From CALOBA01 sp942491465 (GTDB taxonomy: Bacteria > Pseudomonadota > Gammaproteobacteria > Chromatiales > Chromatiaceae): DNA of 41,138 nucleotides. The stretch lies in contig CALOBA010000027.1 of the NCBI GenBank assembly GCA_942491465.1, forward strand, positions 1 to 41,138. The letters are read 5' to 3'. The notes beneath the pieces were generated by a model. The model was given only the letters and a program-made list of their open reading frames with translations. It did no database searches and was not told the origin of the DNA. A program made the position numbers and the translations under genes. Shown piece by piece: positions 1 to 8,984 of the stretch (position 1 is the first letter of the stretch; every line of letters begins with the position of its first letter).

Positions 1-271
1 GCAACCACGAAATGGCCAATCAAAAGTTTCAGCGAGCGGGCGTCTGCGCCACTTGTTTCTGAACCTTGACTTAGGGTGTTAGGCCGGGCCCTGCGTTCTC
101 GGCATTATGCCGGCGCATCGTCGACAATCTTGGATTGCCGAGTATCGGCGGTCTCGGCATGCCGGGCAACCGAGATTTGTTGATTTGAATCAAGGTTTTC
201 GGGGACGCGATTGGCCCGGATGCGAGCGTCCGCCAGAGGCGATCCGCGGCCTTGAGGATGCTTCCCGGGGC
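1..271. other. Non-coding left edge
   Basis: I find no convincing gene here. The ORFs that cross this segment continue antisense or out of frame through mtgA and have arginine- and proline-rich shadow composition. The only recognisable signal is the FNR-type box at 180-193. Confidence 0.5.
180..193. promoter_or_regulatory. Perfect FNR/ANR-type box
   Basis: The sequence reads TTGAT-TTGA-ATCAA, an exact match to the TTGAT-N4-ATCAA consensus bound by FNR/ANR regulators. It lies about 80 bases past the stop of mtgA. No gene start in the window sits at a suitable distance, so it would have to serve a leftward gene beyond the window edge. No good -10 element is visible beside it, and a chance match is possible. 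Confidence 0.35.
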
Positions 272-982
272 TTAGAGCTTCTCCAGATAGGCGCTGCCGC
301 CGAGGTTGCGCATCTGCCGCCGAATCCAGGCGGCGCGGGCGCGGACCTTGGCCGAGGGGGCGTCGAGGCGGTAGTGCTCCGGCGCCGGCAGCACGGCGGC
401 GAGCAGCGCCGCCTGTCGGCTGTCGAGGGCGACCACGGGGCGGTCGAAGTAGCGCCAGGCGGCGGCGCCGACGCCGAAGGTGTCGGGGCTGAACTGGGCG
501 ATGTTCAGATACACCTCCAGGATGCGCCGCTTCGGCCAGCTGATCTCGATCAGCAGCGTCAGACCCGCCTCCAGGGCCTTGCGCAGCGGGTCGCGGCCGG
601 ACCAGAGGAACAGGTTCTTGGCCGTCTGCTGGCTGATGGTGCTGGCGCCGCGCAGGGTGCCGCCGTTGCGGTAGGTCTTCCAGGCACGCTCGAGCTCCAC
701 CAGGTCGAAGCCGCCGTGCTCCGCAAAGCGCTGGTCCTCGGCGGCCACCGCGGCCACCGCCACCGGCCCCGGGATGTTGTCGAAGTCGACCCACTCGTGA
801 CGGACGTAGGGCGGATCAGCGGGCTCGAAGTGACCGGCGACCCAGCGCTGCAGCATGAAGGCCGACGTGGGCGGGTCGATCCAGCGCAGCGCGACCACGA
901 CCAGGACGGTGCAGACCAGCCAAGCGGCGACGGCGATGCCGAGCCACTTGAGCAGCCTGCGCAGGGTCTTGGCGATGCGCAT
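272..982 (-). CDS. mtgA: Monofunctional biosynthetic peptidoglycan transglycosylase MtgA
   Basis: This GT51 enzyme polymerises lipid II into glycan strands at the periplasmic face of the inner membrane, without a transpeptidase domain. The 236-aa length fits MtgA. One N-terminal membrane anchor is visible at about residues 12-32. The first GT51 motif, EDQRFAEHGGFD, contains the presumed catalytic Glu at about 82. The later family motifs STISQQTAKNLFLW and RRILEVYLNIAQF follow in order. The start lies 6 bases after the stop of the Sel1-repeat gene, so the two are almost certainly co-transcribed, together with the IMPase gene further upstream. The assignment is firm. Confidence 0.96.
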   Translation of the reverse strand: MRIAKTLRRLLKWLGIAVAAWLVCTVLVVVALRWIDPPTSAFMLQRWVAGHFEPADPPYVRHEWVDFDNIPGPVAVAAVAAEDQRFAEHGGFDLVELERAWKTYRNGGTLRGASTISQQTAKNLFLWSGRDPLRKALEAGLTLLIEISWPKRRILEVYLNIAQFSPDTFGVGAAAWRYFDRPVVALDSRQAALLAAVLPAPEHYRLDAPSAKVRARAAWIRRQMRNLGGSAYLEKL

Positions 983-988
983 CGACGG

Positions 989-1432
989 CTATTTTTCGGT
1001 GAAGCCGGCCCGGTGGTACCAGTGCCGGGCCAGCTCCGGGTCCTTGTCGACGCCCCGGCCCTCCTCGTAGAGCATGGCCAGCGTGGTCTGCGACCCGGCC
1101 AGGCCCTGCTCGGCGGCCTTGGTGAACCAGACCACGGCGTTGGTCGTATTCTGCTCGACGCATTCGCCTTCCATGTACATGAAGCCGAGCCCGTGCTGGG
1201 CGACGCCGAGACCGGCCTCGGCGGCGGCGCGCATGTACTTGTAGGCCTGCAGGGGGTTCTCGACCATGCCGAGCCCGTTCTGGGCCATGATCGCGACCCG
1301 GTATTGGGCCTCGGGGTCGCCGGCCGCGGCCAGCGGGCCGAGCAGGCCGATGGAGCGGGAGAATTGCTTGGCCTCGAAGGCGGCGATGCCGCTGCTGAGC
1401 GCCATATCGGCGTCGGTGATGGTCTCGGTCAT
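989..1432 (-). CDS. Sel1-like/TPR repeat protein
   Basis: This 147-aa protein is made almost entirely of Sel1-like alpha-helical repeats. Examples are the segments around AAAGDPEAQYRVAIM, AAAEAGLGVAQHGLG and AAEQGLAGSQTTLAMLYEEGRGV. Such repeats are protein-interaction scaffolds. No signal peptide or membrane segment is evident, so it is probably cytoplasmic. It sits between an IMPase-family gene (45 bases upstream) and mtgA (6 bases downstream), all on the same strand. The tight link to mtgA suggests a role with cell-wall synthesis, but that is inference from position only. Confidence 0.88.
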   Translation of the reverse strand: MTETITDADMALSSGIAAFEAKQFSRSIGLLGPLAAAGDPEAQYRVAIMAQNGLGMVENPLQAYKYMRAAAEAGLGVAQHGLGFMYMEGECVEQNTTNAVVWFTKAAEQGLAGSQTTLAMLYEEGRGVDKDPELARHWYHRAGFTEK

Positions 1433-1477
1433 GCTGGGATGCTCCGTTGGTTGATGGTCGGGTAGGGGGCAGGCGGT

Positions 1478-2290
1478 CTAGGATTTGTCGAACGGCAGGT
1501 CGACAAATGCCAGCCAGCGCTCGAGTAGCGCGGCGTTGGCGGCGGCGACGGCCATGCGCGGCTTGAGGTCCAGCGCGTCCGCGGTTGCGCTGCCGTCGGG
1601 GGCGCGAAGCAGCGAGGGGACGCCGGCCTCGGTGGCGATCAGCCGGCCCGCGGCGTGATCCCAGAGCCGTTGGCCGCCGTGCAGGTAGAGCTGGAAGCGC
1701 CCGGCGGCCAGCCAGCACCATTCCAGCGCGACGGCGCCGAGGTTGCGCTGGGAGCGGAATGATCCGGCGGTGAACAACGGGGCAATACGCGCCGGCGGCA
1801 GCCGCTTCATGTCGATCATGGCCAGGCAGTCGCCGAGCTCGGTCCCCGGCGCGAACGGCCGCAGGGGCTCGCCGTCGCGCCAGGCGCCTGCGCCGCGGGC
1901 GGCCGTGAAGCACTCGTCGCGCACTGGGTCCAGCACCAGGCCCAGCTCGGCACGACCGCCGCGTATCAGGGCGAGGGAGATGGCGAACGCGGGGAAGCCG
2001 CAGGCGTAGTTGCTGGTGCCGTCCAGGGGGTCGAGACACCAGAAGGCGGCCTCGCCGTCGGCGAGCAGCGCCTGCTGCGCGTCGGCCTCCATCTCCTCGC
2101 CGAGCAGCGGGATCTCGGGGTAGCGCTCGGCGAGGCTGGCCACGATGCGCTGCTGCACGGCGAGGTCGGTCTCGGTGACCAGGCTGCCGTCGGCCTTGCT
2201 CGTGGTCACGGCCTTGCGCCAGCGTGGCATGATCTCTTCGCGCGCCACCGCGCGCAGCAGCTCGGAGAGCTGATTCAGTTCGATTGACAT
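1478..2290 (-). CDS. Inositol monophosphatase-family protein
   Basis: This 270-aa protein belongs to the Mg-dependent, Li-sensitive sugar-phosphatase superfamily (IMPase, CysQ, HisN-like). The metal-binding motifs are present: GEE at about 64-66, DPLDGT at 87-92, and a distal WD at about 210-211 in RLWDHAAG. The substrate cannot be decided from sequence alone. myo-Inositol-1-phosphate, 3'-phosphoadenosine-5'-phosphate and histidinol phosphate are all used by family members, and there are no sulfate-assimilation or histidine genes alongside. It is the first gene of a minus-strand run with the Sel1 protein and mtgA. It is divergent from slt, with 283 bases between the two starts. Confidence 0.9.
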   Translation of the reverse strand: MSIELNQLSELLRAVAREEIMPRWRKAVTTSKADGSLVTETDLAVQQRIVASLAERYPEIPLLGEEMEADAQQALLADGEAAFWCLDPLDGTSNYACGFPAFAISLALIRGGRAELGLVLDPVRDECFTAARGAGAWRDGEPLRPFAPGTELGDCLAMIDMKRLPPARIAPLFTAGSFRSQRNLGAVALEWCWLAAGRFQLYLHGGQRLWDHAAGRLIATEAGVPSLLRAPDGSATADALDLKPRMAVAAANAALLERWLAFVDLPFDKS

Positions 2291-2573
2291 GGTGTGTAAA
2301 CTGGTTGTTCTTGAATGCGTCTGACTCCAGGGACCGGCTCGATGCCGCCGGTTGCCAAACCATGTTGTGGCGGGATGTCGCGGTCTCCATGCGTCGGCCG
2401 TAGCGGTCCGGCATTTTCGGGGCGTCTGCGAGTCACGTCATCATCTGTGCCTGGTCGGGCGGATGCTCAAGGCGCGTGGTCGTCATCGTGCAGAGGCGCG
2501 ATTAAGATAACGACAATGAGCGAAGACGCCCTCCGAACCGCTGCGCTGCTGCGCCCGCCTTCCAGATATCGCC

Positions 2574-4514
2574 ATGCACTCCAATAGCCGCCCCCAAGCC
2601 GAGCCCCCCGCGATCGTCGCTCCGCGCCTCGTCGTTCGCGCCGTCGCGCTCGTGCTCGCCCTCGCCACCGCGCCGGTGCTCGCCAGCGGCGGGCGCGACG
2701 ATTTTCTCGCCGCCGAATCGGCCCTGCGCCAAGGCGACATCGCCGCCTTCGAGGCGCGGGCCGCGACCCTCGCGGACCACCCGCTGCGGCCCTACTTGGC
2801 CGTGGAGGCCGTGGTCCGCCGGCTCGATGGGGCCACCGCCGATGAGGTGGTGGCGCTGCTCGACGACTGGCGCGGCACCGCCCCCGGGGAGCGGCTGCGC
2901 CGGCTCTGGCTCGGCCGGCTGGCCCGCGAGGGGCGCTGGGCCGAGTATGCCGAACTCTACGCCGACAACGACTCCGAGACCCGCGAATGCCTGTACCGCC
3001 GCGGGCTGCTCACGACCGACCGCGCCGAGGATGCCTTCTACGGGTTGGAGCGGCGCTGGCTGACCGCCACCTCGCTGCCGGCGGTCTGTGACCCGCTGTT
3101 CGACGCCTGGCGCGAGGCCGGCGGGCTGACGCCGGCCCTGGTCTGGCAGCGCGTCCTGCTGGCCCTCGACGCGGGTCAGCGCGGCGTCGCTGCCGCCCAG
3201 CGCCGGCATCTCCCCGCCGCCGACCGGCCCTGGCTGGAGCGCTCGCTCGGGCTCTATCGGGACCCGACCCGGGTGGCGGCGCTGCCGGCGGATGGGCACC
3301 CGCAGCGGGCCGCGATTGTCGCCTACGGCATCGAGCGCCTGGCCCGCCGCGACCCGACGGCGGCGTTGCGGGCCTGGCGCCGGCTCGGCGACGCACTGCC
3401 TGCGGATCACGCCGCGCGGGTCCGCGTCACCGTCGGTGCCGCGCTCGCCGAGGCCGACGACCCGGCGGCCCTCGACCTCATCGCCGGCCTGGTGCCGAGC
3501 GCCGATAACGCAGCGCTGCAACGCCGGCGGCTGGCGGCGGCGCTGCGCCTGGAGGCCTGGCCGCAGCTCGCCGACTGGGCCGCGGCACTGCCGATGCAGC
3601 ATGAGGAGACCGGCCGCTGGCCCTACTGGCGAGCCCGGGCGCTGGACCTGCAGGGTCGTTCCCAGGCGGCCCATGCGGCCTACCTGGCGGCGGCGCAGTA
3701 CCGTGACCTCTGGGGCTTCATGGCCGCCGCGCGGGCGGACGTGGCGCCGAATCTTGAGCACCGCCCGACACCGGCCGACGCCGAGCGTGTGCGCCGCCTG
3801 CTGGCAGCGCCGACGATCGCGCGCATCCGGGCGCTGAAGTCCCTGGGGCGGAGCCTCGACATCAACCGCGAGTGGCGCGAGCTGACCCGCCATAGGGGAC
3901 GCGATGCGCTGCTCGCCGCCGCGGTGGCGGCGGATCGGCTCGGTCTGCACAAGCAGGCCATCCACACCCTGGCCGACACCGACTACTGGGACGACCTGGC
4001 GCTGCGCTTCCCCATCGCCTACCTGGCATTGGCCGAGGCCGCGGCGGACGCCAACGCCATCGCCCCGGACTGGGTGCTCGCCGTCATCCGCCAGGAGAGC
4101 GCCTTCGATGCACAGGTCGCCTCCCACGCCGGTGCCGTCGGCCTGATGCAGCTCCTGCCGGCCACCGCCCGCGACATGGCCCGCCAAGCTGGCGAGCCGA
4201 GCCCGAGCCGCATGGCGCTGCTCGACCCGGCGCTCAGCATCCGCCTGGGCAGCCGCTACCTCGCGGCCATGCGCGAGCGCTTCGACGGCAACGAGGTCCT
4301 GGCCACGGCGGCCTACAACGCCGGCCCGGGGGCGGTGGCGCGCTGGCTGCCGGCGCAGCCCATGGCCGCCGACCTCTGGCTGGAGCGCATCCCCTACCGA
4401 GAGACCCGCGGCTACGTGCGCCGGGTGCTGGCCTATCGGGTCATCTATGCCCGGCTGCTGGGACGGCCCGCCGTCGATCTGAACAGGCTGCTTGCGCCCA
4501 TCGGCGGAGACTAA
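2574..4514 (+). CDS. slt: Soluble lytic murein transglycosylase (Slt70 family)
   Basis: The product is a periplasmic exo-acting lytic transglycosylase that cleaves the MurNAc-GlcNAc bond with formation of 1,6-anhydromuropeptides. At 646 aa it is the size of Slt70. A signal peptide is visible at about residues 18-38 (hydrophobic stretch ending VLASGG). The long middle is alpha-helical, as in the family's U and L domains. The C-terminal SLT domain carries the catalytic Glu in RQESAFD (about residue 507), followed by SHAGAVGLMQLLPATA and the AAYNAGPGAV motif. The gene is convergent with the following gene, with only 6 bases between the stops. Confidence 0.95.
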   Translation: MHSNSRPQAEPPAIVAPRLVVRAVALVLALATAPVLASGGRDDFLAAESALRQGDIAAFEARAATLADHPLRPYLAVEAVVRRLDGATADEVVALLDDWRGTAPGERLRRLWLGRLAREGRWAEYAELYADNDSETRECLYRRGLLTTDRAEDAFYGLERRWLTATSLPAVCDPLFDAWREAGGLTPALVWQRVLLALDAGQRGVAAAQRRHLPAADRPWLERSLGLYRDPTRVAALPADGHPQRAAIVAYGIERLARRDPTAALRAWRRLGDALPADHAARVRVTVGAALAEADDPAALDLIAGLVPSADNAALQRRRLAAALRLEAWPQLADWAAALPMQHEETGRWPYWRARALDLQGRSQAAHAAYLAAAQYRDLWGFMAAARADVAPNLEHRPTPADAERVRRLLAAPTIARIRALKSLGRSLDINREWRELTRHRGRDALLAAAVAADRLGLHKQAIHTLADTDYWDDLALRFPIAYLALAEAAADANAIAPDWVLAVIRQESAFDAQVASHAGAVGLMQLLPATARDMARQAGEPSPSRMALLDPALSIRLGSRYLAAMRERFDGNEVLATAAYNAGPGAVARWLPAQPMAADLWLERIPYRETRGYVRRVLAYRVIYARLLGRPAVDLNRLLAPIGGD

Positions 4515-4520
4515 GACTCG

Positions 4521-6869
4521 CTAGACCTCGAGCTGCATCCCCCGCTCCCATAGCAGATCGAGGATCTCGGGATCGGCGATCAGCTCGAAGGAGCGCCGCC
4601 CCTGCGGATCGGGTCCGCCGAGCTGCTGCCCGTCCCAGTCCCGGATCGGGGCGCTGCGCACGGCCAGCGGCCAGCCCTGGCCGTGCTGGTCGAGCCAGCG
4701 TCCGACGAAGTAGGTCGCGTTCTCGTCGTCGATACCGGCGTCGGTGGCCAGCCGCGTCTGCTGCATGGGCAGCTCGCGCTGCAGCTCGAAGAAGGTCGGC
4801 TCGTCGAGGCGGACGCCGTTGACGTTGAATGCCAGCAGCTCTTCGGTCTCGGCCGGGTCGAACTCGCGCTCCGCCGGCGGCGGCACCAGGTGGCGCACCT
4901 GCAGTACCCGCAGCCGCGGGTCCGGCGGTGCGACGCCGGCGGCGCGCAGCCGCGCTGCACAGGACGAGAGGCGGTCGGCGACATTGATGGCGGCGGAGAT
5001 GAGGATGCGCCGACCGTCGTCGTAGAGCCAATTGGGCGCCCGCGGCGAGAAGGCGACGCCGAGCCCCAGCTCGAGCTCGGGCAGGTCGTGGGCGCGGTTG
5101 TGCCGATTCTGCTTCGCCACGGCGGCGAGGATGCGCTGCGCCAGCGCACAGGCGCGCGCCACCGGGGCGGCGCTGCCGTCGGCCTCCAGGGCGTAGACGA
5201 CCAGGATCACCGCGTCGCCTTCAACAAAGAGCTTTTCGGCGCCGAACTCCGCCAACAGCCGGTTGACCGGATCGAACAGGTTCAGGCTGAAGTGCGAGGC
5301 CGGGTTCAGTCCGCGTGCGGCCAGCGCTTCGGTGATGCGGGTGGAGCCGCGCACATCGGCCTTGACGATGGCATGGGCGCGGATGCGCTGGGGCACCGGC
5401 CCCGGCTCATCGGCACCGAGCAGCTCGTAGAGGGTGCCGTTGGCGCGGGACAAGACGATCTCGTCCGGGTCCTCGAGCAGCCGCAGCGCGGCCATGGCCT
5501 CCCAGGTCTTGTGTGCCAGCTTGAGGTCTCGGCGCAGGGTCAGGAAGTCGACCAGGAAGCGGTCCAGGTAGAGGCCGCGGTCATCGGCATCCATGCGCCC
5601 GAGTACATTGCTGATCCGCCGCAGCACGCCGTCGACCGCCGCCGGCGCCGGCGCCACGCCCTCGCGGCTGAGCGCCGCGGCCAAGGCGTTCGCATCCAGC
5701 TCGCCGGCCAGGCAGCGACAGAGCATCCCCAGCGGCGCGCGCCCGCCCAGCTGTCCGCGCAGGGTCGGCAGCCAATACAGCAGCACGATGGGCGTGACCA
5801 GGTTGCAGCGCGCGAGGTAGCGGTGCAGCCGGCGGCGGCGGCGCAGCCGAAAGCCCGTCCAGGTCGCCCCCGAGGTCTCGGCATCCATCGGGTCCGCTGC
5901 CCCGTCCTGGCCGGGGACGCGCAGCAGCCAGCGCAGGTTCTCGGGCTCGTCGAGCCAGCTCATCAGCCCGTGACGATACTCGCCGGCCGGCACGAACCGC
6001 GACAACAGCCGCGCGCTGGCGGCCAAGCCGTCTTCCGTCAAGGTCGCCGGCCTACCGCCCGGCGGCGCCTCGCCGGCACGCCGCAGCCTATCGGCGCGGG
6101 TGGCGCCCTTCGCCCAGCTCGGCAGATAGTCGCCGAAGACCGTGACCAGGGCACGATTGGCAGCGCTCAGCCAACGGCTGGCACCGAGATCCATCAGCGC
6201 CATGATCGGATAGTCCTGCGTCAGCGCGCCCGGTTGATCCAGTCGCGGCACCGGCAGCAGCGGGTTGAACAGGGTCTGCTCGGGCAACGGCCAGGCCTCG
6301 CCGATGACCGCGCTGCGCAGCCCCAGCAGGTGGCCACTCTCATGGCGTCGTACCTGGCGCATCAACAGCGAGGTCACGCGCTGATTGATCTCGCGCTCGC
6401 GCGTCTGCAACAGCTCCAGGCGCTCGGCCTGATCCAGATCGGGTGCCGCCGGGGGCGTCGGCTGTGTCTCCTGCCAGCACTCGCGCTGCAGTTGATGATC
6501 GACCCGCGGCACCAACTCCAGCAGCCAGCGCAGGGCCGCCAGCTGATGCAGCGTCAGCAACTCCACCGTGGTGGCCGAGGGCGAACGCGCCAACAGGGCC
6601 TCAAACGGTGCGCCCCAGCACTCGCGCAGCCGGGCCAGATCCGCGGCACTCACCAGCTGCGGCGCGAAGCCGTTGGCCAAGTTGCCCAGATCCTCGTAGA
6701 TCAGGTCGCGGACCAAGCGCTCACCGAGATCGCGCAGACGCGGGCTCAGGTGAACATCGATGCGGATGTTGTCGATCCCCTTGCCGTAGGCCGCGAGATC
6801 CAAAGCGGCGCTCGGGGGCTCCAGCAAGACCTGCTGCAGCTCGTACGGACGCGGTTGCCAGTCTGTCAT
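4521..6869 (-). CDS. Large protein with a class III nucleotidyl cyclase-like domain
   Basis: I do not recognise this 782-aa protein as a named family. Residues about 1-490 are helix-rich with no motif I can name and no clear signal peptide or membrane helix. Residues about 495-665 resemble a class III adenylate/guanylate cyclase catalytic domain. KADVRGST supplies the first metal Asp (about 505), VEGDAVILVV the second (about 552), and INVADRL has the Asn and Arg (about 629 and 633) that stabilise the transition state. The usual substrate-selecting Lys four residues before the GD Asp is replaced by Phe, so activity and nucleotide specificity are uncertain. I chose the ATG at 6869 (MTDWQPRPYE) over one 15 codons upstream, although neither has a strong ribosome site. 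It stands alone between convergent slt and a divergent exported-protein gene. Confidence 0.75.
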   Translation of the reverse strand: MTDWQPRPYELQQVLLEPPSAALDLAAYGKGIDNIRIDVHLSPRLRDLGERLVRDLIYEDLGNLANGFAPQLVSAADLARLRECWGAPFEALLARSPSATTVELLTLHQLAALRWLLELVPRVDHQLQRECWQETQPTPPAAPDLDQAERLELLQTREREINQRVTSLLMRQVRRHESGHLLGLRSAVIGEAWPLPEQTLFNPLLPVPRLDQPGALTQDYPIMALMDLGASRWLSAANRALVTVFGDYLPSWAKGATRADRLRRAGEAPPGGRPATLTEDGLAASARLLSRFVPAGEYRHGLMSWLDEPENLRWLLRVPGQDGAADPMDAETSGATWTGFRLRRRRRLHRYLARCNLVTPIVLLYWLPTLRGQLGGRAPLGMLCRCLAGELDANALAAALSREGVAPAPAAVDGVLRRISNVLGRMDADDRGLYLDRFLVDFLTLRRDLKLAHKTWEAMAALRLLEDPDEIVLSRANGTLYELLGADEPGPVPQRIRAHAIVKADVRGSTRITEALAARGLNPASHFSLNLFDPVNRLLAEFGAEKLFVEGDAVILVVYALEADGSAAPVARACALAQRILAAVAKQNRHNRAHDLPELELGLGVAFSPRAPNWLYDDGRRILISAAINVADRLSSCAARLRAAGVAPPDPRLRVLQVRHLVPPPAEREFDPAETEELLAFNVNGVRLDEPTFFELQRELPMQQTRLATDAGIDDENATYFVGRWLDQHGQGWPLAVRSAPIRDWDGQQLGGPDPQGRRSFELIADPEILDLLWERGMQLEV

Positions 6870-7218
6870 CGATTGTCCATCGCGGGCCGAGGGATTCAGG
6901 GGCCAAGCACGCACCAGGCAGGGCGCCGATCGCGAAGCGGGTCGGGGACCCGGACGCCAAAGCCGATGCGTTGGGCCCCGTTGACGAGTATGGGGCCGTC
7001 ATCCTACGACGATTGCCGCGGACGAGCACGCCTGCGCTCAGTTTCTGCCTGCGTCTGTTCGCGCTTCCGATCAGTGCCGGCGGCCCGGCGGAACGGCGAC
7101 CGAGGTCAACAAAGACAACGGCAATCGGCCGGCCCCGCGGCAGATCGGTCAGCCGCCCCCGAGGTCGCACGCCGCCGGGCCCGTTTCTGGCACGGGTGGT
7201 TTGTTAAACTCCCGGCGC
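6870..7218. other. Divergent intergenic region
   Basis: These 349 bases separate two divergent genes and should hold both promoters. The region is GC-rich. I cannot point to a convincing sigma-70 promoter, and a TGGCACG at 7188-7194 lacks a correctly spaced -12 GC. Short ORFs here extend antisense into the neighbouring gene and look like shadows. Confidence 0.4.
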
Positions 7219-7878
7219 ATGAGTATTCCCGCCGAGATCGAAACGGCCGGCTCTTTGAGCGGCCCCAACGGACCTGAGCCCGTCGTCTCAGACCCACCCC
7301 ACCACGGCCGCATCCCTCGACCGCTGATGCCGCTCATGCTTGCGGGCCTGTTGCTGGTCGCCGCGCCCTGCCCTGCGCAGACCGACAGCGCCCGCGACGC
7401 CATGGCCAGTGCCATGGCGCGGATGATGGAGGCCATGGGTTTCCTTGGCGGCAGCGGCGTGACCCCGGAGCCCTGGTCGGCGCCGATGCAGGCCCCGATG
7501 CAGGCTGCGGACGAGGCCCGCGACATGCTTGAGCAGATGCCGGGCGGTGAGGCACTGCACGCGTTGCCGGGGCTGGACGGCTGGCGCGCCACCAGCCTCG
7601 ACGGCGTCTGGGAGGGGCGCGACGGCGGCCTGCTGATCGTCGAGGGCCCGCGGTGTCGGCTCTACGCCCCGACCCACGCCCATATCGACGGGCTTATCCA
7701 ACAACGCGGCGACCGGATCGCCATCTACACGCCAAGCGACGACGTCGCCCGGCCCTACGAATTCGCCCAGCAGCGAGGCCGGCTGGTGCTGCGCGACGCC
7801 GGCGGCCAGCTCTACCTGTACCGCCGGCTCTGGCTGGATCAGCCGTTGCCTGCGGCAGGCCCGGGTGCCGAGCGCTGA
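7219..7878 (+). CDS. Exported protein of unknown function
   Basis: This 219-aa protein is not one I recognise. A hydrophobic stretch at about residues 37-53 (MPLMLAGLLLVAAPCPAQ) ending in an AxA-like site suggests a secreted or lipid-free periplasmic protein with an unusually long N-terminal lead. An alternative ATG at 7327 would begin right at the hydrophobic core but would lack positive charges before it. The next segment is Met-rich (AMASAMARMMEAMG, APMQAPMQAADEAR). The C-terminal half looks like a beta-rich lipocalin-type fold (LDGVWEGRDGGLLIVEG, RLVLRDAGGQLYLYRR), which is only an impression. It is convergent with the TauE-type gene. Confidence 0.65.
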   Translation: MSIPAEIETAGSLSGPNGPEPVVSDPPHHGRIPRPLMPLMLAGLLLVAAPCPAQTDSARDAMASAMARMMEAMGFLGGSGVTPEPWSAPMQAPMQAADEARDMLEQMPGGEALHALPGLDGWRATSLDGVWEGRDGGLLIVEGPRCRLYAPTHAHIDGLIQQRGDRIAIYTPSDDVARPYEFAQQRGRLVLRDAGGQLYLYRRLWLDQPLPAAGPGAER

Positions 7879-7942
7879 CGGTGCTCCTGTCGGTTTGCGG
7901 CCGTTGCGGCAAGCCGGCGACCAGGCCCCTTGGGGTTGCGGC

Positions 7943-8737
7943 TCACAGCAGCAACCGCGCCGACACGAGCAGCAGCAGGATGGCGAAGATCCGCTTCAGC
8001 ACCACCACCGGCAGGCGATGGGCGAGCCGGGCCCCGACCGATGCCAGCGGCACGCTCGCCAACAGGATCAGCACGGCGGCGGGCCAGTAGACGAAACCGA
8101 TGCTCCCCGGCACCAGGCCCTCGCGTCCCCAGCCGGCGATGATGAAGCCGAGGCTGCCGGCGACGGCGATCGGCACCCCGCAGGCGCTGGAGGTGGCCAC
8201 CGCCGAGCGCATCGACACGCCGCAGCGGGCCAGGAAGGGCACCGTCAGCGTGCCCCCGCCGATGCCGACCAGCGCCGACAAGGTGCCGATACCCAAGCCG
8301 ACCAGGGTCGCGCCCAGGCGCCCCGGCAGCCGTGCCGCGGCGGCCCCGGCGCCCCCTCGCAGCAGCATGCGCAGGCCCGTGTAGAGCAGGAACAGCCCGA
8401 ACAGGCGCCGCAGCCAGTCCTCCGGCAGCAGCCCCGCCAGGGCCGCCCCGACCCCGGCGCCGACCAGGATACCGGGCGCCAGCGCCCGCACCTGGTCCCA
8501 GCGCACCGCAGCGCGGCGCTGATGGGCGACAGTCGCCGCCAGGCCGGTACCGATCACCGTGACCAGCGACGTGGCCACGGCCTGATGCGCGGTCCATGCC
8601 GAGGCCATGCCCAGCAGCCCGAACAGATAGATCAGCGCCGGCACCACCACGGCGCCACCCCCGAGCCCCAGCAATCCACCGAGCAGGCCGGCAACGGCGC
8701 CGGTGATGAAAAACGCGATGATGGCAACGACATCCAC
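7943..8737 (-). CDS. TauE/SafE-family sulfite/anion exporter
   Basis: This is a 264-aa inner-membrane protein with about eight hydrophobic segments in two homologous halves. The typical glycine-rich motif LLGGLLGLGGGAVVVPAL is in the first half and LSALVGIGGGTLTVPFL in the second, which is diagnostic of the TauE/SafE (DUF81) family. Members export sulfite, sulfoacetate or related C1/C2 sulfur anions, but substrates vary widely. In a sulfur-oxidising host, sulfite or thiosulfate export would make sense, though no sulfur gene is adjacent. It is transcribed divergently from the NDUFA9-like gene, with about 247 bases between the starts. Confidence 0.9.
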   Translation of the reverse strand: MDVVAIIAFFITGAVAGLLGGLLGLGGGAVVVPALIYLFGLLGMASAWTAHQAVATSLVTVIGTGLAATVAHQRRAAVRWDQVRALAPGILVGAGVGAALAGLLPEDWLRRLFGLFLLYTGLRMLLRGGAGAAAARLPGRLGATLVGLGIGTLSALVGIGGGTLTVPFLARCGVSMRSAVATSSACGVPIAVAGSLGFIIAGWGREGLVPGSIGFVYWPAAVLILLASVPLASVGARLAHRLPVVVLKRIFAILLLLVSARLLL

Positions 8738-8984
8738 GAGACCGACCTGACGCTAGGGGCCCGCCGCGGGGCGAGCGGCGCTGAAACCGCAGCGCCTGCG
8801 TGCGACGAGCCGGGGCCAACCGGGGTGACCCCGGAACGCGATGCCGGGAGCACCGGCAACGGATACCGGGACCCGGCAATTTCCGGGATAATAGCGGGTT
8901 TTGCCACGGCCTTGGTCCGCCCGGCGCACCGGCGTCAGTCCTTGGCCCGATCATTCCGCATCAGTGACGAGAACAGCAATCCAG

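Noticed and set aside
107..1465. Long plus-strand ORF (452 aa) across mtgA and the Sel1 gene
   Set aside because: Antisense to two well-supported genes, with arginine/glycine/alanine-rich shadow composition and no family motif.
816..2414. 532-aa minus-strand ORF over the IMPase and Sel1 genes
   Set aside because: Different frame on the same strand as real genes, with low-complexity Arg/Ala/Pro content.
7188..7205. Sigma-54 promoter before the exported-protein gene
   Set aside because: TGGCACG is present but the -12 GC is missing at the correct spacing, and it is too close to the ATG.
4683..7277. 864-aa plus-strand ORF
   Set aside because: Lies antisense to the cyclase-domain gene. Its composition is the usual GC-rich shadow, with no motif.
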